Source: Nemopilema nomurai (taxonomy: Eukaryota; Cnidaria; Scyphozoa; Rhizostomeae; Rhizostomatidae). Taken from it: a stretch of DNA of 64,000 nucleotides. A program made the position numbers and the translations under genes. Below, piece by piece: positions 23,801 to 32,050 of this stretch; the stretch's first letter is position 1, and every line of letters starts with the position of its first letter. The stretch lies in assembly GCA_003864495.1 (NCBI GenBank), contig ML133401.1, positions 5,447,189 to 5,511,188 of the forward strand, written 5' to 3'. Below the pieces are notes generated by a model. That model saw only the letters and a list, made by a program, of their open reading frames with translations. It ran no database searches and was not told where the DNA came from.

Positions 23801-25963
23801 AATGAACCAATTTACATGATAAATTTATCTTCTAAGCGCAGCCAGTGCATGAAAAGAGCGACGTTTAACCCTAGGCAATAGATACCTCACTGGAAGTACT
23901 TTATTTCGAAATCCGCTTTGCATACTACGAACTGTTTAACATAAACAAAACATCGAAGCAGCTCAGGGATAGAAAACGTAGTAAAAACTATTACATTGTT
24001 AGTAATAGTAACCACAAACAACTAAACAATGGTGAGTAAGGTACAAGCCAAAATTATTAAATAAGGTTCAGGTGCATTAGAGGCCTAGTTTCCTTTGGTG
24101 ACCCAGTCGAGAGCTCATTCATGATGGATTCCGTTACCAAGTGTAATAAAAGGTCATTCACGGCTGGTTCCCTTTGCTAACTCTGATAAAGGCGCATCTG
24201 TGATTGGTTCCCTTCGCTAGCTCTGATAAAGGCGCATCTGTGATTGGTTCCCTTTGCTAGCTCTGATAAAGGCGCATCTGTGATTGGTTCTCTTTGCTAG
24301 CTCTCATAGAAGCTCACATGTGATTGGTTCCCTTTGCTAGCTCTGATAAAAGCCCATCTGTGATTGGTTCCCTTTGCTAGCTCTGAAAAAGCTCATCTGT
24401 GATTGGTTCCCTTTGCTAGCTCTGATAAAAGTTCATTAATGACATTAATGGTTACTAGCTCTGATTATTTCCTAGGAAGTTGTCAGAGCAAGTTTTTAAC
24501 GGAAACAGCACTTTAGAATGCAAATATTTTTCAGGGTAACCGAATTCCAAGCAAAAGTTGCGATTCCCCGCATTATTATGTCTATCATTCCGACATCGCT
24601 GTTTGACTTCTGGATACCTTCATTTTTAGGCCTTCCGAAGCTTCTGTGTACAAGTGACGCAATCATTTTGGTTGTCCCCAAGATATTCTTGCCACACACC
24701 AGAGCAACTGAGCTCGTGTTTGGAAATGGGAATTGCGTTTCACAGGGCAATGCGACTCACTTGGTTCTGAGAGCCGGATTGCACGACTGCGGAACGAGGC
24801 AGAAAACTGTTGACGGTCTCTACTTCAACTACACCAATTTGGCGTATACCCGCGAAGATGAAAACGCGGTTATCTCGCGGGTTCGGCTGGTGAAAATTCC
24901 AGTCACATGTGCACTGCCAGTACAAGCAACTAGTTTGCTTTCAAGACAGTTCAAAAAGAAGAACCGTCCGACATCTGTTGTGAATCCTGTCCCGGAAGAT
25001 ACCGGACCTATTGAAGCCTATGACATTTTCATGAAAGTTACTGACAAAAATGGTGTCGAGAAAGCCCGCGGAAAGCCAATCGAGTTTGACACCCCGGAAC
25101 GGGTATATATAGAGATAGATGGCAACGGGCTGAAGGAGAACAATTTGACTGTTAGGGCAGACTATTGCTACCTAACTCCAACGCCGGGGCCAAAAAGCAA
25201 AGTCAACTATACGGTTATCGAAAATGGGTGAGTTGGTCATCCTGCGTTCATTACCTAATGTCTTTGGGAGTATTCACAAATGCTCGGACGAAATTAAGCA
25301 AAAATCCGCATTTCAAATAATATTATATCATATCCCTATATTATTTTCTAATAAGGAAGCCACAACAAAGAAATGTCCAAAAGATTGTATGAATTTCAAA
25401 TATTCTGGGGAGTTGATTCAAAAGGGAGTTTATTTTCAGGAAACGTATTTGAAATTCTCATTTGGCATTTATTCAGGGGACGGTATGGTACAGAAATTTT
25501 CGATAATTTTGGAATTTTTCACCTTTTCTTATCTCAAGCTTCAAATGGTTCACCTGAACACGATCTTACCCATTCAAGCTTCGTTTTATCTTCAAATAAA
25601 TTTCCTTGTTTCCCTGTATTTCTTTATTTCTTACTTCTAACTTTATGGCCCACCATTTAGTCTATTTCTCAATTTTCATGTTTTAGTTGTGCTGTTGACC
25701 CAACCGTCACGTTCCACGAGACCACTGGAAGCGGTCAGCGGTTCTCCTTTCGATCACTCGTGTTTGCCAACCCGAAAATACCAGGCTTCTATCTACATTG
25801 CGACAGTGTCACGTGTCCAATTGCCGACGTCAAATGCAGAAAACCATGTCGCCACAGAAGAGCTTTGGAGGCAAGAAAGCATGATTCGGAACTTGTCACA
25901 CGCAAGAAGAAACCTGACCATTCAAGAGTTATGAAGCTCACATTGCACGTGGTGGTTGGCTGA
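8821..25963 (+). CDS. Large secreted modular protein: pacifastin-like, Ig, TSP1, GWC x8, Kazal, VWC, ZP
   Basis: The 21 exons are 8821-8896, 11639-11705, 11974-12038, 12356-12622, 12774-13073, 13524-13712, 14156-14920, 15083-15475, 15769-16188, 16739-17149, 17642-17782, 18253-18393, 18769-19176, 19393-19626, 20037-20432, 21131-21520, 22212-22625, 22997-23158, 23319-23615, 24630-25227 and 25687-25963. They sum to 6411 bases, 2136 residues plus stop. Approximate residues: signal peptide 1-25, pacifastin-like 26-69, Ig 70-258, TSP1 259-321, GWC 322-984, Kazal 985-1078, GWC 1079-1214, follistatin/Kazal 1215-1292, GWC 1293-1554, VWC 1555-1845, ZP 1846-2136. All introns are phase 1 except two phase 2 introns, one inside the pacifastin-like module and one inside ZP. 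I see no transmembrane segment. The protein is probably extracellular and may polymerise through ZP. Introns not listed separately (about 150-700 bp) hold nothing I recognise. A further symmetric phase-1 exon could be missed, especially in the 2.7-kb first intron. Confidence 0.88.
8897..11638 (+). other. First intron of the GWC-ZP gene
   Basis: A 2.7-kb intron from GTGAGT to TACGTTTAG. It contains related copies of a CTCAGGTCGACTTGAA-type motif at 10750-11515 and a short diverged duplication (11080-11120 against 11260-11300). No further exon was recognised. Confidence 0.6.
11639..12038 (+). CDS. GWC-ZP gene exons 2-3: pacifastin-like cysteine module
   Basis: Exons 11639-11705 and 11974-12038 join through split codon TG|C. 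The module reads C-x16-C-N-x-C-x-C-x3-G-x3-C-T-x3-C, with the core CNKCYC. This matches the pacifastin light-chain inhibitor signature apart from a longer first loop (usually 9-12). VWC modules share the CxxCxC core, so a short VWC is the alternative. Pacifastin domains inhibit serine proteases. Confidence 0.6.
12082..12241. repeat. (ATATT)n pentanucleotide microsatellite
   Basis: About 32 nearly perfect copies of a 5-bp AT-only unit, degenerating to about 12330, in the intron before the first Ig exon. The same satellite recurs at 57413-57611. Confidence 0.95.
12356..12622 (+). CDS. GWC-ZP gene exon 4: first Ig-like domain
   Basis: About 89 residues in one phase 1-1 exon. The pattern is RILLVCKS...FTWFVNG...ESVLLLTSRDFSGEFAYITCYV, with the two core cysteines, the tryptophan of strand C and a short F-strand variant (AYITC) of the usual YxCxV. 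It is a diverged Ig domain. Confidence 0.75.
12774..13073 (+). CDS. GWC-ZP gene exon 5: second Ig-like domain (I-set)
   Basis: A textbook I-set domain of about 100 residues: PGEKVTLECKVDG, TTWF, GSLTILRAVKSDTGQYYC and then MVVNDVG. Both cysteines, the tryptophan and the D-x-G-x-Y-x-C motif are present. Exon boundaries are phase 1-1. Confidence 0.93.
13165..13421. repeat. 13-bp polypyrimidine minisatellite
   Basis: About 20 copies of TTCTTCTCTCCTC with CAC and CAT variants, entirely pyrimidine apart from scattered A. It lies about 100 bp before the TSP1 exon acceptor. Long ORFs here are artefacts of the repeat. Confidence 0.95.
13524..13712 (+). CDS. GWC-ZP gene exon 6: thrombospondin type-1 repeat
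   Basis: 63 residues: NGGW, C...C..GG...+.C.CP.P..GG..C.G and a terminal C...CP. Six cysteines in TSP1 order fit the domain, although only the first tryptophan of the WxxW set is present. TSP1 repeats bind matrix and glycans. Confidence 0.82.
14156..14920 (+). CDS. GWC-ZP gene exon 7: GWC domain copies 1 and 2
   Basis: One 255-residue exon with two tandem copies. Copy 1 has PRGSCLHVEV, a C...C pair and GHC in place of GWC. Copy 2 has PAGSCLLVTI, a C...DC pair and ERC at the GWC position. These are the most diverged copies and the only two sharing an exon, so an intron was lost or never gained. Confidence 0.8.
15083..15475 (+). CDS. GWC-ZP gene exon 8: GWC domain copy 3
   Basis: 131 residues in a phase 1-1 exon: WVSGTVSLPG, ARSCLTIIF, C....GC, then LNLGWC and a basic RRLRKGDYETL tail that replaces the usual W-I-x-x-G-D. 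The final donor is GTAATA. Confidence 0.8.
15769..16188 (+). CDS. GWC-ZP gene exon 9: GWC domain copy 4
   Basis: 140 residues: NSCFKMILAAERC then C, and FNSGWC. The second half is diverged and lacks the W-I-x-x-G-D-F motif. The acceptor is TTTTTAG and the donor GTATGT. Confidence 0.8.
16739..17149 (+). CDS. GWC-ZP gene exon 10: GWC domain copy 5
   Basis: 137 residues with the full pattern: EEPSCLIVTVQETATC, ICPDSAIA, YELTVSPKLKPN, LNKGWC and KWIQDGDLFN. The acceptor is GTCTGCAG; an 18-bp tandem duplication upstream creates a competing TTGCAG. Confidence 0.88.
17642..17782 (+). CDS. GWC-ZP gene exon 11: Kazal domain
   Basis: 47 residues: C...CPKILDPICANNNRTYNSLC...C...C. By Kazal convention P1 is the second residue after cysteine 2, here lysine, which predicts trypsin-like targets. 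The 141-bp length is shared with the next Kazal exon and one in the minus-strand gene. Confidence 0.93.
17987..18197 (-). mobile_element. tRNA-derived SINE-like element
   Basis: On the minus strand a tRNA-like head holds box A TGGCTCAGTGG (18178-18188) and a perfect box B GGTTCGAGTCC (18134-18144). An unrelated body of about 140 bp follows. The cloverleaf is imperfect in the anticodon arm, so this is not an ordinary tRNA gene. It lies in the intron between the two Kazal exons. No clear target-site duplication was seen. Confidence 0.65.
18253..18393 (+). CDS. GWC-ZP gene exon 12: Kazal domain
   Basis: 47 residues: C...CSRIIEPICARNGKTYDNLC...C...C. The predicted P1 is arginine. Its length and phase equal those of the preceding Kazal exon, which indicates tandem duplication. 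Confidence 0.92.
18769..19176 (+). CDS. GWC-ZP gene exon 13: GWC domain copy 6
   Basis: 136 residues, one of the cleanest copies: VTMKGDVRFP, VPAGSCLIIR, YC...TCPDFELAEVV, PYEVVMNPRPK, VYLIEVVLNRGWC and QWIRNNDFFN. Confidence 0.88.
19393..19626 (+). CDS. GWC-ZP gene exon 14: follistatin-like plus Kazal module
   Basis: 78 residues: DPCKVYKCPFYAKC...GRCTCHLVCPDILSKPVCGSDDKTY...C...C. An EGF-like half precedes the Kazal half, as in follistatin or agrin modules. The predicted P1 is aspartate, unlike the basic P1 of the two preceding Kazals. Confidence 0.92.
20037..20432 (+). CDS. GWC-ZP gene exon 15: GWC domain copy 7
   Basis: 132 residues: VPEGSCLVISIRKDTTC, NC, YYQVDLNPRPKAGNYIIYAV, LNRGWC. 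The W-I-x-x-G-D segment is shortened to IRIGDYSN. Confidence 0.86.
21131..21520 (+). CDS. GWC-ZP gene exon 16: GWC domain copy 8
   Basis: 130 residues: LIRGEVTL, LPNGSCLSVSLHESLSC, NC, IPYEATIKPRPKPGSY, LNRGWC and EWIRDGDLFLN. All four domain cysteines are present. Confidence 0.88.
22212..22625 (+). CDS. GWC-ZP gene exon 17: two VWC (chordin-like) modules
   Basis: 138 residues with two CxxCxC...C...CP...C...CCPVC patterns: GCQGCQCKNGTIVCKPVDC...GDCCPVC, then CETCTCNVTGTFTC...SSCCPVC. VWC modules commonly bind BMP-type ligands or matrix. Confidence 0.93.
22997..23615 (+). CDS. GWC-ZP gene exons 18-19: third VWC and a diverged VWC-like module
   Basis: Exons 22997-23158 and 23319-23615 join through split codon G|GA. 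The join completes a VWC module (CSKCKC...C...CP...C then GYCCPVC). A diverged second module follows, ending ECCAACSSE. Exon 19 is easily missed because it has no in-frame ATG near its start. Confidence 0.85.
23655..23873. repeat. MITE-like inverted repeat with GAGCGACGTTTAA ends
   Basis: The arm at 23655-23682 (CATGACAAGAGCGACGTTTAA) recurs inverted and diverged at 23776-23805, and directly at 23846-23873 (CATGAAAAGAGCGACGTTTAA). GGAGCGGC-type motifs lie between. It is in an intron. Confidence 0.6.
24166..24447. repeat. 40-bp tandem repeat, about 7 copies
   Basis: The unit is GGTTCCCTTTGCTAGCTCTG followed by ATAAAGGCGCATCTGTGATT. Copies are slightly diverged, and weaker copies extend upstream to about 24090. 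It lies in the intron before the ZP exons. Confidence 0.92.
24630..25963 (+). CDS. GWC-ZP gene exons 20-21: ZP domain and C-terminus
   Basis: Exons 24630-25227 and 25687-25963, joined in phase 2 (GG|T). ZP-N: LLCTSDAIILVVPK, GNC, HDCGT, YTN, VTC. ZP-C: DYC, the characteristic NGCAVDPTV, GFYLHCDSVTC, then C...C. A furin-like RHRR follows at the usual ZP consensus-cleavage position. The tail after it is basic and ends in a short MKLTLHVVVG, too short for a membrane anchor. ZP modules polymerise into extracellular filaments after cleavage. Confidence 0.92.
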
Positions 25964-27257
25964 ACTGTGTTTACGTAGCAACCACTAATAGGAATATACT
26001 ATGTCGTTCTTAGGACTTTGCGATATTCGGAAAATAGTTTGATATTTATATATGATTGGTGATAAGATAAGACAGGAAGGACGCATCTCACACCCTTTTC
26101 AGCACTGAGACGAAGTTCCGATTCACAGCCCACGAAAATGCCCCCCTAATTCGAAGACGTGTATGCTAGAAGCAATTCTTTAGGAGACTGTTCTTGACCC
26201 CTAAGTCGCTGAAAATCAGCTAAGTCATTTGAAATTCTCGGGTTTTAGCTTTCTAGCATTAGCTCTTTTCAGTTTAAAAACAAACTGTTGCACTCTATGA
26301 TAGACGGCATTTACAGTATATTTCTGTGAACTAGTCTTATTGCAAGAGCCCTTGATATACTGAATTTTACATTCTTTACAGTTATAATCGCTTTTCGTCA
26401 TTCTGAACACGTATTAATGACATAATTTCATGTAGCAAGCGATTAGTCGTAGCCAATGTTTGCAGGTATTTTAAACACATTAAGCCTCATATTTAAATAG
26501 CTTTATGCTTTGTTAAGTTTACTTGACGCTTTTAATATAATGTTAGAAAATTGCATCTGAAAAAAATGTAATTGGTCTCTGAAATACATGTTTGCTTTTG
26601 GTGTTAGCTTCCCCTCTTAGCAGATACATCGAAGTACAATAGCGATAAGAAACTCAGTCATCAAATGGAGGAGATGAAGAAGGTGCACACGAATCTTGCC
26701 TTTAGGAAGCTGCAAAAAAACATTGAGAGCCATATCGAATAGTATGAAAAGGATAGCCATTTGCGACAAACTCTTAAGGGACAATGAAGCTAAAATTGTT
26801 GATTCGTTACACCCATTCCTTACTTTTTCCAGACTGGCTCTGGAGGATGGGACCACAAAAATAAGGATATGACCAAGTGAACATCTTGATAATATCAATC
26901 TACATTTTCCCACTGACGCATCTACCCTTGTGCGTACTGAGCCAAGGCCTAGGGGCCCCCTAAGGCTTTTAATTTTAGGGGGCCACAAATAAATTTTCTT
27001 AAGCTTTTCCAAAGTGCTGTTGATGTATTGAGTAGTTAGACATGAACAACTTTGGCATATTTTAGGGGCCCATTAACTTTGGCCCCAGGTCACTGGCAGT
27101 TTGAATGCGGCCCTGATTTTCCCAATATAGCATGTACAGCAATAGTCACCTATTTATAAGCGCAAAAGTTTAACATCAGAAGGAAAGCCACAAACTTTGC
27201 GAATAAAACCCTTTCTCGGCAAAACAGGGTCATGTTTCCAAGATTGGAAGGGGGCCG
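25964..27257. other. Intergenic region between the ZP gene and PPOX
   Basis: No gene recognised. It includes a dispersed repeat at 26911-27121. Confidence 0.5.
26911..27121 (+). repeat. Dispersed GGCCC-rich repeat, copy 1
   Basis: About 210 bp starting ACTGACGCATCTACCC and ending GCGGCCCTG, with an internal GGGGGCC block. Homologous copies lie inverted at 45249-45460 (full) and 42915-42993 (partial). Confidence 0.75.
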
Positions 27258-27335
27258 ATGGACCAGTCCGCTACTGAAGAACTGAAGAAGGAAGTTGATG
27301 CTGGAAACGAGGCTGGTCTTTTTGTTGTCTGCTGA
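27258..27335 (+). other. Upstream ORF in the PPOX leader
   Basis: ATG at 27258 opens a 25-residue frame ending TGA at 27335. It is out of frame with the PPOX ORF and overlaps the in-frame ATG at 27298, but ends before the ATG at 27355. It may reduce translation from 27298 or reinitiate at 27355. Speculative. Confidence 0.3.
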
Positions 27336-27354
27336 GATTGAAAGGAAAGAGAAA

Positions 27355-30300
27355 ATGGGTTCGCATATTAGAAGCTACGTTTCGCGTTCTCAGCGACATG
27401 TTGTGGTACTTGGGGGTGGGGTTTCAGGACTAGCTGCAGCGCATTCGCTTCTATCCACGCGAAATCCTGGACTTTCAGTCACATTACTAGAGGCGCAGCC
27501 CAGGTTTGGTGGATGGGTTGAAACCATAAAGTACAAAGATGGTTGCACTTTTGAGATTGGCCCTCGAACAGTGAGACCGGCTGGACTAGCAGGAAAGCGT
27601 ACTTTAGAATTGGTGAGACTAAACGCATCGTTAAGCTAGGACTACTGTTCAATAGACCTTGTTCTTGGGTACTTACGTTGTAGCCTGTGCTGTGTTGGCC
27701 TAGAAAAGGAAAAACAGTTTGAGTTTGGCAAATACAGAACCTTATTCTTTGATTAGCCAAAAGTGACCTCTTCTCCATATCCTCATCAATATAAACACCT
27801 TACCTTGCTAACCCCTTCCAAGTTTTTATGACATTATTTACTTTAGAAGTCATGTTTCTTGGCGATTAAGCTATTTGACTACCTTTGCCGACATCCCATA
27901 TTCTACCCCAAGATGGTTCCAGCACACACAGCTGCAGATGAAGTAGTGTTGGCGTGGAAGGGTACCAAATTGTCTTACCGCTAAATGTGGTGGCCCAAAA
28001 TGATGTGCTTTGTTCAGCACCATCCAAAAATGTTATCACAATCATAGCTCTAGTGTTACATCTAGATGCGTATTACTCATACTCCAACAACTCCACCTAA
28101 AACAGTAATGAAACAAATTGGTCTTGTTAGATTATTGCTACCATAATTTGCCTTCTGGGATTCATATATGTTTTTAACACCATGTTATTAAGTTACAAAA
28201 CTCTATATACAGAAAAACTTATTCATAAAAAAAATGAAATTAATATAAAAAGCACACTGTTTTTTTTATTTCCAAGACCACATTTTGGATTTCTAGAACC
28301 ACAAAATGTGGGAAAACCACACTAAATTAGGCCTTGTGAGTACATGTTAATTAACATACTCATTTCATAATCATGTTACTTTTAAATTTGATCATCAAAT
28401 CCTTGTGTCATTCTGAATGAGCTGGCTATTTAGTTTTCTGTTTTAGGTCTCAGAATTGGGCCTTGAAGAAAAAATTGTTGCTGTATCAAGACAACATCCA
28501 AGTGCTTTAAAGCGATATATTTATGCTAAAGGGAAACTTTGTTTACTTCCAAACAACCTGGCATCCTTGTTTACCAAGCAGCCCCCCTTGACGAAATCTG
28601 TTGTGTCAACACTGATTAAGGAACCTTTTCAAGCAAAATCAACAAAACCAGATGAAACTGTTCATTCATTTTTCAAAAGAAGGTTAGGTGCAGAGGTGAA
28701 TTACAACACTTTATTGTTTTGACTCCAACTTATTTCATATCGTTGCATGAATTTGTCTCATTACATTTACATAGGCATTGCTACAATTTAAAGACGGCAA
28801 TTTTTACAAAGGTGAATTTTTTTCAAAGAACTAAGTGAGTTGAAAAATGAAGAGCTAGAAGCTTGATATTTTTGTTTGTGTGATAAAGCACCAAGCCCCT
28901 TGAACTTTCCAAAATTCATTGGTTGTTCTTTATTATTAATTCTTTGATAAAACAAGCTTGAGACACTAATGCTAGTTGCATTCACAATTCCCTTTCTGGT
29001 CAATAGTTTTGTCTCTACCGAGCAAACAATTTTGTTGTTTAATATTCTAGATAGCTGATTATTTTGCTGATGCCTTTTGTCATGGAATATATGCAAGTGG
29101 GTCAAAGGAACTTAGTGTTGGCACATGCTTTCCATCTTTACTTGAACTAGAACAGCAGTATGGGTCTCTTGCAATGGGGGCCCTTTTTTCAAGAAAAGGC
29201 ATGTATATTAATAGATATCTTGGTGGATCTTCTATGAAAATTACTGTTTGTTACTGTTAGCAACTTTAAACCATCTCATTTGATATGCCACAGAAATAAT
29301 ATTTTGTGAAATAACATCCTGTTGGACGGAGCTTTCTAATTTGTATGTAGATGATGTTTATTTATATTCTAAATTTGTTTTCCTTAAGCTATTCATGTTT
29401 TTATGGGGCTTTGGGTTTATTTGATCATTAATTTTGGGGTCTATTTAGGATATTTTTGGGCTTCTTCTCTGTGATATTTTAGGTTTTCTTCTAAGAATTC
29501 GTTTTCTGAAAAAAATAATATAGTGGAACGGACAGGGGTGTATATAAAAAAATTTAATCAAATCGTTGTGATTTAGGTAAATATATCCTCTCTATTTTTC
29601 TGCATGTGCAATTAAACCAAGTGCAATCATGTTAATACTTTCATTTCTATAAACATGTATGTCATTGTCAACTGTTTGAGCCATTGACTTTGCAGCATTT
29701 GTAGGGCTGTGTTTAATGTTGTGCAAATTGTGTTAGTTTGTTGGCTCAAGTTGAAAAGTCTTGCATGGCATTCTGACCAACAAAAACAGTTACATCATCA
29801 AGTCATCATTTACTGAATTACTTTTTCATAAATTTTTCAGCCAAAGTACCTTGGGATGACTGTGATTTATACAAAAGAAGCCAAAAAGAGAAATGGAGTG
29901 TTTGGACATTGCGTGGTGGACTTCAAGAGCTCATTGATACTTGGAGCAATCATCTTCTTAACTTAGGTCTCAATACTAAACTGGATACAAAGTGCAATTT
30001 ATTAGAGTTTTCAGAGAGCAGTAAAAGAGTGATATGCTACACAGACTATGGAGCAGTGGAAGCAGATCATGTAATTTCATCCCTTGCATCAAAAGACCTT
30101 GCACCTATTTTGCAAAAGAAAAATAAAAGACTTTTTGAATTACTCCAAAGCATTAGAAATGTAACAGTTGGAGTGGTGAATATGGAATTTGAAGGGCAGC
30201 AGTTACCAGTTGATGGTTTTGGATTTCTGGTTCCTTCTTGTGAAACTATGGACATCCTTGGGGTTGTATTTGATTCAAGTGTAATTGATGATGGAAGAGG

Positions 30301-31396
30301 AAATACAAAATTAACAGTAAGTTACACTTTATAGTTACACTAAACAGTATATATATACTGTTTTACACTTTTTTGTAGAATCACCAACCTTGTGGAGCAC
30401 CAAGAAAAATAATGGCATTTCTTTCTTTCATCAACCTTTTGTATTTGATTCTCTGAGGCTTCAAGTGTTACGCCATAATCAAAGATTCTTTTCAATTTTT
30501 TCAATTCTGTTTAATACCATGTAATACTTATACAGAAAAATACATTAATTTTGTATTTGGCTTCTCAAAATTACTTCAAGAAAAGGCCACTTGTCATAGT
30601 ACACGACATGTTTACAACTTAGCTGTCATGCTATATCAGTCATAGGCAAAAAGAATAGTTTTTCACACATTATCAGTTATTGAGCTCTGATTACTCACCC
30701 TCCTGTTGGTCCTACAAGCCTTATCACAGCCCTGCATACAGAATGCAAGAGCTATCTTGTCTTGCTATTTAGTAAAGAGAGGCAGTGTAGGTTTCTTGGC
30801 CAGTTAGCCAAATTGTTCTACATAATTTGGTTTTTGTGCTTAAATTCTAATTTCATTGTTAATGTCACCTATTTTCCTTTGTATAATTGGCAAAGTTGAA
30901 AGACATTACAACCCCTCCTTATTTGCACACTACATGCCCCAATGTTTTACTACCATCACCCCCAAACTTTTCAAATGTACAAAATTATCCTGGTACAGTT
31001 GTTTAAACTCTACTTAGACCATATGCTGATTTAAATCTTGTCTTACAGGTGATGATGGGTGGAAGCAAATTTCAGAGTTTATTTGGATCTCCAGATGATA
31101 CTAATAAGGACCATTTGCTGCAAACAGCCTTGAGATGTGTCAAACAAACTCTTGGGATAACAGGGGACCCAATTAAATATTTTGTATCAGTTCAAAAGGA
31201 CTGTATCCCACAATATCAAGTTGGACACATGGAGCTGGTGGAATCAATTCACCAAGAAATAAACAAAGACCAGTTGCCCCTCACCCTTGTAGGATCATCA
31301 TATAATGGAGTTGGAATAAATGATTGCATTTTAAATGCACAAAATGAGGTTGAAAATATGATGAAATTAAGATTAAATACCAAAGACATCAATTAA
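27355..31396 (+). CDS. PPOX: Protoporphyrinogen oxidase
   Basis: Exons 27355-27612, 28447-28695, 29051-29198, 29841-30316 and 31049-31396 give 492 residues, close to animal PPOX (about 477). The enzyme oxidises protoporphyrinogen IX to protoporphyrin IX with FAD and oxygen, the penultimate step of haem synthesis, at the mitochondrial inner membrane. An N-terminal FAD dinucleotide-binding motif VVVLGGGVSGLAAA is at residues 16-29, with FGGW and GPRTVRPAG after it. Further family blocks are KPDETVHSFFKRRLG, KELSVGTCFPSL, WTLRGGL, EADHVISS, CIPQYQVGH and LVGSSYNGVGINDCI. An in-frame ATG at 27298 would add 19 residues; I prefer 27355, where family similarity begins shortly after. The third intron uses a GC donor. 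Introns of 355-834 bp show nothing notable. Confidence 0.96.
29199..29840 (+). other. GC-AG intron in PPOX
   Basis: Exon 3 ends AAAAG followed by GCATGT, and exon 4 starts after TTTTTCAG. Only this donor keeps the PPOX frame (codon G|CC). The nearby GTATAT donor would shift it. Confidence 0.75.
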
Positions 31397-32050
31397 AAAG
31401 TGTGTACACTCTTCTGTTTCACAGAAGTCACCCATTCTTGAAATTCTTAGCAGGATAAAGATGTGTGTTAACTTTTTGTCTTCACAAACTTCCCCTTTTT
31501 GTTTTTTTAACAAAAATCAAATAAATTAGTAAAGAGTCAAGTCACCTCTATGCTTTATGTCTAGTGAGACCTCTGTCATGTTTATTTTATCCATCAGTTT
31601 TAAAACAAAAAGAAATTTCAAATTTTGAAGAAGGCACTTGCTGATAAGGATGTGTGTGAAATAACAACCTCCCTCCCTAAAACATCTCCACAAAGGGCAG
31701 ACATGTTGGAACTTCTGGGGATCTAGTGTGGAAAATTCAGCAGAGTTTGACCTTACTTTTATAAACAACCTCCCTCCGTCCCTAGGCTGTGTCTAGGCAG
31801 CCCTCTGACATTAATGTAAGCTCTTTTGAATAGGAGTCAAAGATCTTCCAACAGTTAGAAAAAAACATTGGAGACAACATATGAATATTTCATCATCTTT
31901 TAAAAATCTACTTGAATCTCTACTTGAATTGTGTTGGTCAATGAGTTTGTAAACTTCTGGTAGTCTTTGGTTTCTGATGCAAGTTCAAAAGTGGATTTTG
32001 ATGTCGCTATTCTTGGATATTGATCAATTTTCTCCATTTTGCTCAATACA
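31397..32050. other. Convergent 3' region of PPOX and OLA1
   Basis: AATAAA at 31520-31525 is a plausible PPOX poly(A) signal. TTTATT at 31581-31586 is AATAAA on the minus strand and could serve OLA1, so the two 3' UTRs may lie very close or overlap. No other gene seen. Confidence 0.5.
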
